Numbered from the stretch's first letter, positions 41,500 to 50,638 are shown. The stretch: DNA of 64,000 nucleotides from JANMEX01 sp041751995 (GCA_041751995.1 JBGSHY010000039.1:111117-175116); one strand, 5' to 3'. A program made the numbers and translations. Notes: generated from the letters alone by a model not told the origin.

Positions 41500-41946
41500 G
41501 CGTTTCAGCCGCACCAGCGCCGCGTGCAATGCTGACAGGAAGTTCGACCGGTCCGACGGGCTGAATGGCGCCGGGCCGCCGGTGACGCCGATCCCTGCCC
41601 TGAGGTCGGCCATGATCGCGCGGGTCGCGACGCTCATGCCGATGGAATTTTCCGTGAATGGTTTGCCGGTTGGCGCGAGAACGGTCGCGCCGGTCTTCAC
41701 GCAGCGTTCGGCGAGCAGAATGTCCGCGGTGACGACAACATTCTTCGGTCCCGCCCGTTCGGCGATCCAGTCATCGGCGGCGTCGAATTTGTCGTTGACG
41801 ATGACACGTTCGACCAGCGGATCATCCGGAATGCGGATGTAGGAATTGGCGACAATCGACACGCGCACCTGATGGCGTTCGGCGACCTTGTAGACCTCTT
41901 CGCGCACGGGACAGGCGTCGGAATCAACGAGAATGGCTATTGTCAT
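41491..41946 (-). CDS. YaiI/YqxD family protein (DUF188)
   Basis: A 151-residue PIN-like domain protein. The family start ILVDSDACPVREEVYKVAER (residues 5-24) with the acidic residues, VANSYIRIP, NDKFDAADDWIAERAGPKNV (about 50-70), the conserved VVTADILLAERCV and ENSIGMSVATRAIM are all present. PIN-like folds often cut RNA, but no activity is established for YaiI. It is convergent with moaE and followed upstream, on the same strand, by the hemolysin III gene, 31 bases away. Confidence 0.88.
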   Translation of the reverse strand: MTIAILVDSDACPVREEVYKVAERHQVRVSIVANSYIRIPDDPLVERVIVNDKFDAADDWIAERAGPKNVVVTADILLAERCVKTGATVLAPTGKPFTENSIGMSVATRAIMADLRAGIGVTGGPAPFSPSDRSNFLSALHAALVRLKRSV

Positions 41947-41977
41947 GGGTCGTGTTTAGAGCCAGCCAGGACGGCGC

Positions 41978-42622
41978 TCAAGCGGCCACTTGTAATGAAG
42001 CCCAGGCGACGGCAACGAAATGGCAGCTTGAGGCAGCCAGAACAAAGCTGTGCCAGATCGCCCGCTGAAAATGCAGCCGTTCCCAGACATGAAAAACCAC
42101 GCCGACCGTGTAAAGCAGACCGCCGACGATCACGAGTACCGCTGCGCCGGTGGGCAGTCGCTCGAACATCAGCCAGATGACCGCAATACTCATCCAGCCA
42201 AGCAGCAGATAAAGCGCGATGGAAATGCGCGCAAACCGGTCGCCAAATATCAGGCGCAAGGCCGCGCCGGCCAAAGCGCCTGCCCAGACGACTGCGAGCA
42301 CAATATAGGCGTATAGGCTTCCCATCACGACCACGAGCGGTGTGTAAGTGCCGGCAATCTTGAGGTAAATGGCTGCATGATCGAAACGCTGCAGCAGCGG
42401 CTTCCAGTCATGATGCAGGATCATGTTGTTGGCGGCGGAGGCAAGGAACAAAGCAATCACTGTCACCGCGTAAATGGCCAGCGCAACAGCCATGCCAACA
42501 GTGCCTTGCGGGAAATAGATGGCCAACAGCGCTGTAAATGCAGCAAGACTTGCCCCTATCCCGATTGCGTGGACCGCGCCATCGGCGGCGTGTTCTACGC
42601 GTGATTCAATGCGAAGTGACAT
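41978..42622 (-). CDS. Hemolysin III family (PAQR-like) membrane protein
   Basis: A 214-residue protein with seven membrane segments. PAQR/HlyIII marks: HAIGIGASLAAFTALL at the start, SAANNMILHHDWKPLLQRFD (about residues 60-79), DHAAIYLKIAGTYTPLVVV (about 79-97) and the C-terminal WERLHFQRAIWHSFVLAASS plus CHFVAV with the conserved zinc-binding histidines. Possible roles are lipid or ceramidase-like hydrolysis and membrane homeostasis; no haemolytic action is implied. Its N-terminal ATG at 42622 has no strong ribosome site. Lies between YaiI and the MDR reductase, all on the minus strand. Confidence 0.88.
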   Translation of the reverse strand: MSLRIESRVEHAADGAVHAIGIGASLAAFTALLAIYFPQGTVGMAVALAIYAVTVIALFLASAANNMILHHDWKPLLQRFDHAAIYLKIAGTYTPLVVVMGSLYAYIVLAVVWAGALAGAALRLIFGDRFARISIALYLLLGWMSIAVIWLMFERLPTGAAVLVIVGGLLYTVGVVFHVWERLHFQRAIWHSFVLAASSCHFVAVAWASLQVAA

Positions 42623-42735
42623 GGCGGCCTCGAAACACCCGGCTCATCTTGTGCCGCTTGGTCCAAATTTATTGCACAAGAATGCGACGGATTCATTGCC
42701 GATGAATGAATCGCGGGGCGGCATGGCGTCGCGGG

Positions 42736-43815
42736 CTAATGATGCGGTGGCATGAGGACAATCTTGCCGACCTGCCGCTTGGAAAGAAACTCTTCCTGCG
42801 CTTGTGCAATGTCTTGCAACGGGTAGGTTTTCGAGACCAGCGGAACAATTTCGCCGCGTTCCAGATAGCCGATGATGGTCGGGAAAACCTCTGGGGCCTG
42901 CGCCGTGCAACCGAAGAAGGTCATATCCTTCAGATAGAGCTTGCGCAGGTCCAGTTCGACAATCGGCCCGGCAATTGCACCTGAAACGGCGTACCGGCCA
43001 CGGGGACGCAGAACATCCAGAAGATCCGGCCATTGCGGTCCGCCAACCACGTCTATCACGACATCGATGCTCTCCTTGCCGATGGACGAAATCACCGGCT
43101 GGCCGGTTTCCACACATTGGTCCGCACCGATTTCGCGCATGGCAGCGTGTTTTGACCGTGCAGCGACGGCAGTCACTTTTGCACCGCGTCGCTTTGCCAA
43201 CTGAAGCAATGCGATGCCGACATTGCCTGATGCACCGGTAATCAGAACGGAGTCCGTGGATTTTACGGCCGCACGCTGCAGCAGGTTTTCAGCCGTGCCA
43301 TAGGCGCAAGGCACCGCTGCGAGTTGGGCGTCGCTGAGATTTGTATTCACCGGATACACATCGCCACATGGGGCGGTGACATATTGCGCAAAGCCGCCGT
43401 CGCGCTCAGAACCGAGGAATGGCGTGAATGATCCTTGCGCCAACGACAACAGGCAGCTCTGGATGATCACGCGTTTGCCGATCAGCCTGTCCGGCGTTTG
43501 CGGACCAGCCGCAATAACGATGCCACAAACATCCGCGCCTTGGATGCGTGGAAAATGCAGGCCCTGATCGGTCCAATCACCTTTGGAAACGGCCTTCGCC
43601 GTTTCCGCAATTTCGCTTGTGGCTGTGGCAACCGACGAAGAATACCAGCCAAGGCGCGTGTTTATGTCCGTGTTGTTGATCCCGGCTGCGAGCACCTTGA
43701 CCAAGACTTCACCAACAGCGGGGACAGGAACTGGCAACCCCGTTTGATAGCGAAGCTGTTCGTATCCTCCGTGTCCGAGCAATTGGACAGCAGACATTGT
43801 CGCCGTGTTGTTCAT
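42736..43815 (-). CDS. Zinc-independent MDR oxidoreductase (quinone reductase/enoyl reductase-like)
   Basis: A 359-residue NADPH-dependent medium-chain reductase. GROES-like N domain: LPVPVPAVGEVLVKVLAAGI and the loop INNTDINTRLGWYSS; Rossmann motif TGASGNVGIALLQLAKRRGA (about residues 199-218). The cysteine/histidine set of zinc alcohol dehydrogenases is not complete, so a quinone reductase-like role is more likely, although IQGADVCGIV and VDVVIDVVGG match zinc-type ADHs. I use the ATG at 43815; a TTG at 43842 is possible. No partner genes are evident and the substrate is unknown. Confidence 0.84.
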   Translation of the reverse strand: MNNTATMSAVQLLGHGGYEQLRYQTGLPVPVPAVGEVLVKVLAAGINNTDINTRLGWYSSSVATATSEIAETAKAVSKGDWTDQGLHFPRIQGADVCGIVIAAGPQTPDRLIGKRVIIQSCLLSLAQGSFTPFLGSERDGGFAQYVTAPCGDVYPVNTNLSDAQLAAVPCAYGTAENLLQRAAVKSTDSVLITGASGNVGIALLQLAKRRGAKVTAVAARSKHAAMREIGADQCVETGQPVISSIGKESIDVVIDVVGGPQWPDLLDVLRPRGRYAVSGAIAGPIVELDLRKLYLKDMTFFGCTAQAPEVFPTIIGYLERGEIVPLVSKTYPLQDIAQAQEEFLSKRQVGKIVLMPPHH

Positions 43816-43981
43816 TTCAAAATACTCAATTGGCCAATGCAAGGTGCGCCCATCCGGTGGCTGAAATCAATGTTGCAGACGACCGACCGCAGACAATTTC
43901 GCTCTAGCCAAGCCTTCGGGAACCAGCCATGTTCAATTTCGCAAAACCACAACACTTACCTGTCCTCGGGGGACCATTCAC

Positions 43982-44272
43982 ATGAAGAAGCAAATTCTGG
44001 CCATTGGATTGCTGCTGGCCGCTACCGCTATTCCAGCGAAAGCTGAGGTTATTGACCTTGCAACAGTCAAATGTTCCGATCTTGCCGATATGTCGGCCGA
44101 AGACAGCAGCTTTTTCTTTACATGGGTCCACGGCTATTTCGGCGGCCAAGCAGGCGACACAACGATGGATCTGAGCGCCATGGAAGCGGCGGGAACTGCG
44201 ATCGGCGAATATTGCGGCGCCAATCCGGATGTCGGTGTGCTGACCGCCGTCAAACAGCTTTCCGAACAGTAA
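43982..44272 (+). CDS. HdeA/HdeB family periplasmic protein
   Basis: A 96-residue protein with a signal peptide (MKKQILAIGLLLAATAIPAK, cleaved near AKA) and a mature part of about 75 residues of the HdeA/HdeB family: KCSDLADMSAEDSSFFFTW, then HGYFGGQAGDTTMDLSAM and GEYCGANPDVGVLTAVKQL. The two cysteines (about residues 31 and 78) should form the single disulfide of HdeA. The E. coli proteins are acid-stress chaperones of the periplasm; role here is not proven. It is followed by a bidirectional terminator shared with ndk. Confidence 0.8.
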   Translation: MKKQILAIGLLLAATAIPAKAEVIDLATVKCSDLADMSAEDSSFFFTWVHGYFGGQAGDTTMDLSAMEAAGTAIGEYCGANPDVGVLTAVKQLSEQ

Positions 44273-44293
44273 CAACACCCGGGTAAAAAGCAG

Positions 44294-44322
44294 AAAAGCC
44301 GGAGCTTGCGCTCCGGCTTTTT
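44294..44322. terminator. Bidirectional intrinsic terminator
   Basis: GCCGGAGC (44298-44305) and GCTCCGGC (44310-44317) form a perfect 8-bp stem with a TTGC loop, flanked by AAAA (44294-44297) and TTTTT (44318-44322). It ends the HdeA/B-like gene on the plus strand and ndk on the minus strand. Confidence 0.9.
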
Positions 44323-44364
44323 GAGTCAAATCAACAATTTGAAGCGATTGGCTCCGGTCTTGAT

Positions 44365-44787
44365 TCAGCCAACGATTTCGGTGCCGGAGAACCAGTAGGA
44401 GATTTCCTGGGCAGCCGTTTCCGGGGCGTCGGAACCGTGGACCGAGTTTTCGCCGATCGACAGGGCATGAACCTTGCGGATGGTGCCATCAGCAGCGTTC
44501 GCCGGATTGGTGGCGCCCATAACTTCGCGGTTCTTGGCAATGGCGTTTTCGCCTTCCAGAACCTGAACGATGGTCGGGCCGGAGGACATGAATTCAGTCA
44601 GTTCGCCAAAGAACGGGCGTTCCTTGTGGACGGCGTAGAAGCCTTCAGCTTCACGCAGGCTCATCCAGACGCGCTTTGAGGCAACGACACTCAGGCCGGC
44701 TTCTTCAAGCATTTTGGTGATGGCGCCGGTGAGGTTGCGCTTGGTGGCATCCGGCTTGATCATCGAAAAGGTGCGTTCAATCGCCAT
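44365..44787 (-). CDS. ndk: Nucleoside diphosphate kinase
   Basis: A 140-residue enzyme that passes phosphate from ATP to NDPs through a phosphohistidine. Seen: ERTFSMIKPDATKRNLTGAI (residues 3-22), the nucleotide-binding FFGELTEFMSSGPTIVQVLE and the active-site NSVHGSDAPETA with the catalytic His (about residue 117). Length and motifs are normal. It ends at the bidirectional terminator; the gene is single, with about 140 bases of spacing to the DUF3828-like gene upstream on the same strand. Confidence 0.95.
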   Translation of the reverse strand: MAIERTFSMIKPDATKRNLTGAITKMLEEAGLSVVASKRVWMSLREAEGFYAVHKERPFFGELTEFMSSGPTIVQVLEGENAIAKNREVMGATNPANAADGTIRKVHALSIGENSVHGSDAPETAAQEISYWFSGTEIVG

Positions 44788-44929
44788 TTTTATATTCCGT
44801 TCTGTTTGAATTGCTGCCGCAACGCGGCCGACCTCATGAGGTTGGCGCGTCTATACAGGCGCAAAGGCCGAATGCCAAGTGTCTGCGACAGCAGCGTGAA
44901 AGTGTGTCAGCGGCAGCCGTGTGGAGCGG

Positions 44930-45382
44930 CTATTGCGCCGGGATGGCAGAGCAATCAATGCCGGTCAGCTTCCATTCATTCTTCACCGAGGCGATGTCGG
45001 AGATTTTCCAGTCATCTCCAGCCTTTTCGAGTGACCAGATGATTTCGGCATCTTCGCCGAACTGCTTGAAAGTCGCCTTGACCGTGGCGCTGTCGCCGGC
45101 GATGGCCCCGGCAAGGTTGAGCGATTTCTTGAGTTCATCGTCATCGAAATCCTGGCCGTCGACCGACATCATGAAATCAATGCAGGGACCATTGTCGCTG
45201 TCCGCTTCCTTGTCGGCGGCATCAAGCACTTCCTTGGCCTTGCCGACAAAGCGGCCGCGGTTTTCGGTTGACAGTTCGGAGCCCGGATCATTGTAGAAGA
45301 ACTGGACCGCTTCCGTCGGGTCGGCCGCAAAGGCCGGAAAGGCAACAAGCGCCAGCACGGCGGACAGGATGAGACGCTTCAT
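44930..45382 (-). CDS. Secreted DUF3828-like protein
   Basis: A 150-residue protein with a signal peptide (MKRLILSAVLALVAFPAFA). The mature part begins DPTEAVQFFYNDPGSELS, an alpha-beta layout like DUF3828/NTF2-like proteins (QFFYND near the start, FKQFGEDAEIIWSLEKAGDD and WKISDI near the end); assignment is tentative. It holds two cysteines (GPCIDFMMS and GIDCSAIPAQ). It starts three bases after the panB stop on the same strand, so it is at the 3' end of the nad-pan run, perhaps by chance. Confidence 0.62.
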   Translation of the reverse strand: MKRLILSAVLALVAFPAFAADPTEAVQFFYNDPGSELSTENRGRFVGKAKEVLDAADKEADSDNGPCIDFMMSVDGQDFDDDELKKSLNLAGAIAGDSATVKATFKQFGEDAEIIWSLEKAGDDWKISDIASVKNEWKLTGIDCSAIPAQ

Positions 45383-45385
45383 TCT

Positions 45386-46213
45386 TCAGTTCCCTTGTTT
45401 TTTCAATGTGTAGACATGCTCTTCGGTCGGGAAGGCGCGGGCCTTGACGTCTTGCGCATAGGCAGCAACTGCCGCTTCAATGGCGTCGCCCACCTGCCCG
45501 TATTTCTTGACGAATTTCGGCACACGCGGGTTGAGACCGAGCATGTCTTCGAGCACCAGTATCTGGCCGTCACACTCTTTCGAGGCGCCGATGCCGATGG
45601 TGGGAATCGCGATCTCGCGGGTGATTTCAGCGGCGAGCGGCTCGACAATGCCTTCCAGCACAACCGCAAACGCGCCCGCTTCGGTCACGGCGCGGGCATC
45701 TTCCTTGATCAGCGGCCATTGCGCCACATCGCGGCCTTGCGTCTTGAAGCCGCCCATCGTGTTGATCGCCTGCGGCGTCAGGCCAATATGCGCCATCACC
45801 GGAATGCCGCGCTCGGCCAAAAAGTTGATCGTCTCGGCCATGCGCTTGCCGCCCTCGAGCTTGACGGCGCCACAGGCGGTTTCCTTCATGATCTTGGCGG
45901 CATTCCGGAAAGCCACCGCAGGGCTTTCCTCATAGGTACCAAATGGCATATCGACAACCACCAGCGCCTGCTTGGACCCGCGCACCACGGCGCGGCCGTG
46001 CATGATCATCAGGTCAAGCGGCACGCCGATGGTGGAATCCATCCCGTGCATGACCATGCCCAGCGAGTCGCCAACCAGCATGAAGTCCGCGTATTTGTCG
46101 ACGATGGCTGCCGTGTGTGCGTGGTAGGCGGTAAGCGAGACAATCGGCGTAACGCCCTTGCGGGCGCGGATATCTGGAGCGGTGAGGCGACGGGTGGTGA
46201 CTTCGATGCTCAT
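45386..46213 (-). CDS. panB: 3-methyl-2-oxobutanoate hydroxymethyltransferase
   Basis: A 275-residue TIM-barrel enzyme; first step of pantothenate synthesis, adding a hydroxymethyl group from CH2-THF to ketoisovalerate. Seen: IVSLTAYHAHTAAIVDKYAD (about residues 24-43), VGDSLGMVMHGMDSTIGVPL with the Mg-binding Asp (about 46-65), KLEGGKRMAETI, PVMAHIGLTPQ and VLEGIVEPLAAEIT. The ATG at 46213 gives the family start and an AAGG site about seven bases upstream; the upstream TTG or other starts are not needed. Follows panC by 26 bases. Confidence 0.95.
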   Translation of the reverse strand: MSIEVTTRRLTAPDIRARKGVTPIVSLTAYHAHTAAIVDKYADFMLVGDSLGMVMHGMDSTIGVPLDLMIMHGRAVVRGSKQALVVVDMPFGTYEESPAVAFRNAAKIMKETACGAVKLEGGKRMAETINFLAERGIPVMAHIGLTPQAINTMGGFKTQGRDVAQWPLIKEDARAVTEAGAFAVVLEGIVEPLAAEITREIAIPTIGIGASKECDGQILVLEDMLGLNPRVPKFVKKYGQVGDAIEAAVAAYAQDVKARAFPTEEHVYTLKKQGN

Positions 46214-46239
46214 GGTCGGCCTTTCAGTTTTGGCGGACG

Positions 46240-47088
46240 TTAAGGTGCATAGACCCAATTGTCTATCAGACGAACGGAGCCGAACTTGACGGTCAAGAGA
46301 ATGACCAATGGGCGGTACAGCGTGCCGCTGACCGGCTGCAGCGTGGCCGCATCACGCAAGTCCACCGCTTCGATCAAACCGCGCGGCTCCGATCTGAGTG
46401 TGTCGCGAACCGCCTTGCGTATGGTGGAAATATCGCGCTCGCCGGAGGCGATCAGTTCCCCTGCCCGGTTCAGCGATTTGGACAACACCACCGCTGCCTT
46501 GCGGTCTTCCGGTGTCAGGCGGATGTTGCGGGAGGAGCAGGCAAGACCGTCCGGTTCGCGCACGGTTGGCACTGCCACGATTTCCAGCGGTTGATTAAGG
46601 TCCGCCACCATGCGCTTCATAACGGCGACCTGCTGGTAGTCCTTTTCGCCGAAAAAGGCTTTGTCGGGCGAGGCGATATTAAACAACTTGGTGCAGACGG
46701 TGGCGACACCGCGGAAATGACCGGGGCGGATCTTGCCCATCAGCACTTTTGACAGCTTCACCGTCTCGACAATGGTCTCCTCATTGCCCGGATACATTTC
46801 CCGCACATCCGGCGTGAAAACGAAGTCCGCGCCTTCGGCCTTCAGCATCGCCAGATCGCGGTCGAGATCGCGCGGATAGGTCGAAAGGTCTTCGTTTGCC
46901 GCGAACTGAGTCGGATTGACGAAAATGGTGACGACGGTGATGTCGCACTGGGCCTTCGATGTCTTCACCAGTTCCATGTGGCCGACGTGGAGATAGCCCA
47001 TGGTGGGGACGAGGCCGATGGATTTTCCGGCGCGGCGGAAGGGCAGTAGCGCGGCGCGGAGCTCGGCTATGGTGGCGCAGACCTTCAT
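46240..47088 (-). CDS. panC: Pantothenate synthetase
   Basis: A 282-residue adenylating ligase that joins pantoate and beta-alanine. HIGH-type motif PTMGYLHVGHMELVK (about residues 28-42), TVVTIFVNPTQFAANEDLST (about 52-71), the KMSKS-equivalent region and pantoate loop FGEKDYQQVAVMKRMVADL, and CSSRNIRL with the ATP-binding Ser-Arg (about 181-188). Start: ATG 47088 two bases after the nadC stop; a GTG at 47094 would overlap it. The product is used with PanB directly downstream. panD is not in the window. Confidence 0.95.
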   Translation of the reverse strand: MKVCATIAELRAALLPFRRAGKSIGLVPTMGYLHVGHMELVKTSKAQCDITVVTIFVNPTQFAANEDLSTYPRDLDRDLAMLKAEGADFVFTPDVREMYPGNEETIVETVKLSKVLMGKIRPGHFRGVATVCTKLFNIASPDKAFFGEKDYQQVAVMKRMVADLNQPLEIVAVPTVREPDGLACSSRNIRLTPEDRKAAVVLSKSLNRAGELIASGERDISTIRKAVRDTLRSEPRGLIEAVDLRDAATLQPVSGTLYRPLVILLTVKFGSVRLIDNWVYAP

Positions 47089-47090
47089 GG

Positions 47091-47963
47091 TCACTTCACC
47101 TCGACATCCAGTCCGACATCGAGCGTCGGGGCGGCCATGGTGATTTTGGACGTTGAAATATAGTCCACGCCCGTCTCGGCAACGGCGCGGATGGTCTTCA
47201 GCGAGATGCCGCCAGACGCTTCCAAAACCACCTTGCGATCGCCCTGTGCTTCGTTGATTTTCACTGCTTTTTCAAGCAGTTCCGGCCCCATGTTGTCGAG
47301 GAGAATCACGTCTGGGCGCTCAGCCAGCGCTTCCCTCAATTGGTCCAGATTGGTCACTTCGCACTCGATCTTGACCAGATGGCCGGCGTAGGCCTTCGCC
47401 GCCTGTATCGCTTCCTTGACTCCGCCGCAAACGGCGATGTGGTTGTCCTTGATCAGGATCGCGTCATCGAGCCCGTAGCGATGGACCGAACCGCCACCGA
47501 GCCGCACGGCGTGTTTGGCGAAGGCGCGCAGGCCGGGCAGCGTCTTGCGGGTGCAGGTGACGCGGGCTTTTGTGTGGGCGATTTCCGCGGCGAACACCGA
47601 AGTGTAGGTGGCGATGCCCGAGAGGTGCATCATGAAGTTCAGGCCAACGCGCTCGCCGGACAGAACCGAACGGGCCGGTCCTTCGACGCGGCAGATTTTT
47701 TCTCCGGCCTTCAAACGGTCACCGTCGGCCTTGAACATCTCAACGGTGATCGACGGATCGGTCAAGCGGAAGGCGGAACGGACGAAATCAACACCTGCCA
47801 GCACGCCGTCTTCCCGGGTGGAGAGGATCGCCACGGCGCACGCCTCCGGAGAGATGGTGGCGGCGGAGGTTATGTCACCTGCCCGCCCGAAATCTTCCAG
47901 CAGCGCAGCGCGCACCGCCTCGTCGACCAGCAGCTGCGGCATGCTTGGCGGAAAGGCTTTCAT
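47091..47963 (-). CDS. nadC: Nicotinate-nucleotide pyrophosphorylase (quinolinate phosphoribosyltransferase)
   Basis: A 290-residue enzyme that makes nicotinate mononucleotide from quinolinate and PRPP. The N-terminal LLEDFGRAGDITSAATI (about residues 17-33), the catalytic stretch CTRKTLPGLRAFAKHAVRLG (about 138-157), GGGSVHRYGLDDAILIKDNH and the C-terminal EASGGISLKTIRAVAETGVD (about 246-265) are all present. Starts six bases after the nadB stop (47969) on the same strand. It completes de novo NAD synthesis with nadA and nadB. Confidence 0.95.
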   Translation of the reverse strand: MKAFPPSMPQLLVDEAVRAALLEDFGRAGDITSAATISPEACAVAILSTREDGVLAGVDFVRSAFRLTDPSITVEMFKADGDRLKAGEKICRVEGPARSVLSGERVGLNFMMHLSGIATYTSVFAAEIAHTKARVTCTRKTLPGLRAFAKHAVRLGGGSVHRYGLDDAILIKDNHIAVCGGVKEAIQAAKAYAGHLVKIECEVTNLDQLREALAERPDVILLDNMGPELLEKAVKINEAQGDRKVVLEASGGISLKTIRAVAETGVDYISTSKITMAAPTLDVGLDVEVK

Positions 47964-47968
47964 GGCGT

Positions 47969-49567
47969 TCAGCTTTCGGCGATTTCGGCGGCGAAGGCGT
48001 CAGCTTCGGCCATGGTGGTGAATGTCCGGTGATGCCAGACTTCCATCTGGTCGGGGAAGTCCGAGCGATAATGACCGCCCCGGCTTTCTTCGCGCCTGTA
48101 GGCGGAAGTTGCCATCAGCTTGGCGGTCGCCAGCATGTTGCCGAATGGCACCTGCTTGTTCTTGCGCTCGATCTCGACAATCGTCTTGATCGCGCGCTTC
48201 AGCCCCTCGCCGTTGCGGATGACGCCAACATCTGCCGACATCAGCTTGCGCAGTTTGGTCATGACGCTTGTGTCGGGCTCCGCGCCCTCGTCGTCCTTGA
48301 CGCCCGCGCCTTCCGGCCAGGGGTAAAGTTTCGGCGGCGGCAGCAACCCTTGAATGTTAGCGGCGATGCGGGCGGCAAAGACGACAGCTTCGAGAAGCGA
48401 GTTGGAGGCCAGCCGGTTGGCGCCATGCGCGCCGGTTGAGGTGACTTCGCCTGCGGCCCAAAGGCCATCAAGGGATGTGCGCCCGTCTGCGTCGGTCAGC
48501 ACGCCGCCCATGTGATAATGCACGGCCGGAATGACCGGGATCGGGTCCACCACGGGGTCAATGCCCGCTTCGCGGCAGTAGCCGTAGACGGTCGGGAATT
48601 CGGCGGCGAAATGCGAGCCGACTGTCTTGGTGCAATCCAAAAACGCGCCGCGACCGGCCTGCACTTCGGCGAATATGCCGCGCGCAACGATGTCTCGCGG
48701 CGCGAGCTCTGCATCCTTGTGGATCTTGACCATGAAGCGCTCACCTGCGGAATTGATCAGGTGTGCGCCCTCGCCGCGCAGTGCTTCAGTGGCGAGCGGA
48801 GCCGGGTCGCGTCCGACATTGATCGCGGTCGGATGGAACTGGACAAATTCCGGATCACCGATCACCGCACCGGCCTTGGCCGCCATGCCGCAGCCGCCGC
48901 CGCGCGCCTCGGACGGGTTGGTGGTGACGGCAAACAGATGGCCGACGCCGCCCGAGGCAAGCACCACGGCGCGGGCGGGAAACTGCACCCGCTTTTTCGA
49001 GCGTCCGCCGTCCGAACGGGCAATGACGCCCGAGACGTAACGGCCGTTGGAAATCAACTCTTCAACCACAAAGCTTTCGAGGACGCGGATCGACGACGTT
49101 TTGCGCACAGCCGCAATAAGCGCTTCCATAATCGCCTTCCCGGCCATGTCGCCCTTGACGCGCACGACCCGGTTTTCGGAATGCGCCGCCTCGCGGGACT
49201 GGACGAGTTTGCCTTCCAGATCCTTGTCGAAGGGCACGCCGTAGGACAGGAGATCGAAAATCCGGTCCGGCGCCTGGCGGACCATCAGCTCGGCGATCTT
49301 CTCATCGACAATGCCCGCACCGGCGGTGATGGTGTCTGCCAGATGCTTTTCAAACGTGTCGCCCTTGCCAATCGCCGCAGCAATGCCGGCCTGTGCCCAC
49401 GCGCTCGAAGCGCCGCGCCCGATGGGGGCGGCAGCCAGCACCGTGACCGGACGGGGCGCAAGCTTCAGAGCGCAAAACAATCCAGCCAGCCCGCCGCCAA
49501 CGATGACAACATCGTCAATGCCGGTCCACGACTGGGGTGGATATTGGTCGATCGGGGAATTGGGCAT
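47969..49567 (-). CDS. nadB: L-aspartate oxidase
   Basis: A 532-residue flavoprotein that oxidises L-aspartate to iminoaspartate with O2 or fumarate. The FAD site is VIVGGGLAGLFCALKLA (about residues 21-37) and SSAWAQAGIAAAIG (about 53-66), the active site is around HYHMGGVLTDADGRTSLDGL (about 350-369), and RLASNSLLEAVVFAARIAA follows. The C-terminal helical domain ends at 532 residues, as usual. Its start is immediately next to the nadA stop and its stop is five bases before nadC, a compact operon. Confidence 0.95.
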   Translation of the reverse strand: MPNSPIDQYPPQSWTGIDDVVIVGGGLAGLFCALKLAPRPVTVLAAAPIGRGASSAWAQAGIAAAIGKGDTFEKHLADTITAGAGIVDEKIAELMVRQAPDRIFDLLSYGVPFDKDLEGKLVQSREAAHSENRVVRVKGDMAGKAIMEALIAAVRKTSSIRVLESFVVEELISNGRYVSGVIARSDGGRSKKRVQFPARAVVLASGGVGHLFAVTTNPSEARGGGCGMAAKAGAVIGDPEFVQFHPTAINVGRDPAPLATEALRGEGAHLINSAGERFMVKIHKDAELAPRDIVARGIFAEVQAGRGAFLDCTKTVGSHFAAEFPTVYGYCREAGIDPVVDPIPVIPAVHYHMGGVLTDADGRTSLDGLWAAGEVTSTGAHGANRLASNSLLEAVVFAARIAANIQGLLPPPKLYPWPEGAGVKDDEGAEPDTSVMTKLRKLMSADVGVIRNGEGLKRAIKTIVEIERKNKQVPFGNMLATAKLMATSAYRREESRGGHYRSDFPDQMEVWHHRTFTTMAEADAFAAEIAES

Positions 49568-50638
49568 TTAATTCTTCAAATTGATCATGCGCTCGACCGC
49601 CATTCGGGCGCGGCCTGCTATTGCGGGGTCGACGGTCACTTCCTCGGTCATGTAGAGGAGGCTATCGAGGATTTTGGGCAGCGTGATGCGCTTCATGTGC
49701 GGACAGAGGTTGCATGGCTTGATGAACTCGGTGTCCGGCGCTTCGAGCGCGACGTTCGAGGCCATAGAGCATTCGGTGACGAGCAACACCTTCTTCGGCT
49801 TGGCTTCCTTGACGTAGCGGATCATGCCCGAGGTGGAACCGGAGAAATCCGAGACCGCGACAACCTCCGGCGGGCATTCGGGGTGGGCGACAATCTGGAT
49901 GTCCGGATCAGCTTGTTTGTAGGCGAGCAGTTCTTCTGCCGTGAAGCGCTCATGCACTTCGCAATGGCCCTTCCACGTCAGGATTTTCACCTTGGTCTGC
50001 GCAGCGACATTCAACGCGAGGAATTCGTCCGGGATGCACAGCACCGTATCGACGCCGAAGCTTTCGACCACGGAGACCGCATTCGAAGAGGTGCAGCAAA
50101 TGTCTGTCTCGGCCTTCACGTCTGCCGACGTGTTGACATAGGTGACGACCGGCACGCCCGGATATTTGGCGCGCAGCATCCGCACATCCGCGCCGGTGAT
50201 CGATTCGGCGAGCGAGCAGCCGGCCTTGGCGTCGGGGATCAGCACTGTCTTTTGCGGGTTCAAGAGCTTGGACGTCTCGGCCATGAAATGGACGCCGCCC
50301 TGGATGATGATTTCGGCATCCACACGCGTTGCCTCGCGGGCAAGCTGCAGACTGTCACCGACAATATCGGCCACGCAATTGTAGATTTCCGCAGTCTGGT
50401 AATTGTGCGCCAGAATGACGGCATTGCGCTGCTTTTTCAGCCGGTTGATCGCGTGGACATAGGGCGCATAGGCGGGCCATTCGATCGCGGGGATGATGGT
50501 CTTGACGCGCTCATAAAGATGCGCGGTCTCTTTCGCGACAGCGGGCGTGTATTCCAGTTCCGGACGCGGCAACACGCCAAAGCGCTCGGCGGCGGTTTTC
50601 GCCACCGTCTTCTCAACACCACCCGAAACCTGAGCCAT
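49568..50638 (-). CDS. nadA: Quinolinate synthase A
   Basis: A 356-residue [4Fe-4S] enzyme that condenses iminoaspartate with dihydroxyacetone phosphate. The domain triplet has VILAHNYQTAEIYNCVADIV (about residues 74-93), DAKAGCSLAESITGADV, DICCTSSNAVSVVESFG and PCNLCPHMKRI with the cluster-ligand cysteines. The ATG at 50638 is chosen since the GGAGGAGG stretch (about 50642-50650 on the reverse strand) is a strong ribosome site; an in-frame start at 50656 lacks it. First gene of nadABC-panCB. The 208-base gap upstream to the MFS gene has no riboswitch that I recognise. Confidence 0.95.
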   Translation of the reverse strand: MAQVSGGVEKTVAKTAAERFGVLPRPELEYTPAVAKETAHLYERVKTIIPAIEWPAYAPYVHAINRLKKQRNAVILAHNYQTAEIYNCVADIVGDSLQLAREATRVDAEIIIQGGVHFMAETSKLLNPQKTVLIPDAKAGCSLAESITGADVRMLRAKYPGVPVVTYVNTSADVKAETDICCTSSNAVSVVESFGVDTVLCIPDEFLALNVAAQTKVKILTWKGHCEVHERFTAEELLAYKQADPDIQIVAHPECPPEVVAVSDFSGSTSGMIRYVKEAKPKKVLLVTECSMASNVALEAPDTEFIKPCNLCPHMKRITLPKILDSLLYMTEEVTVDPAIAGRARMAVERMINLKN

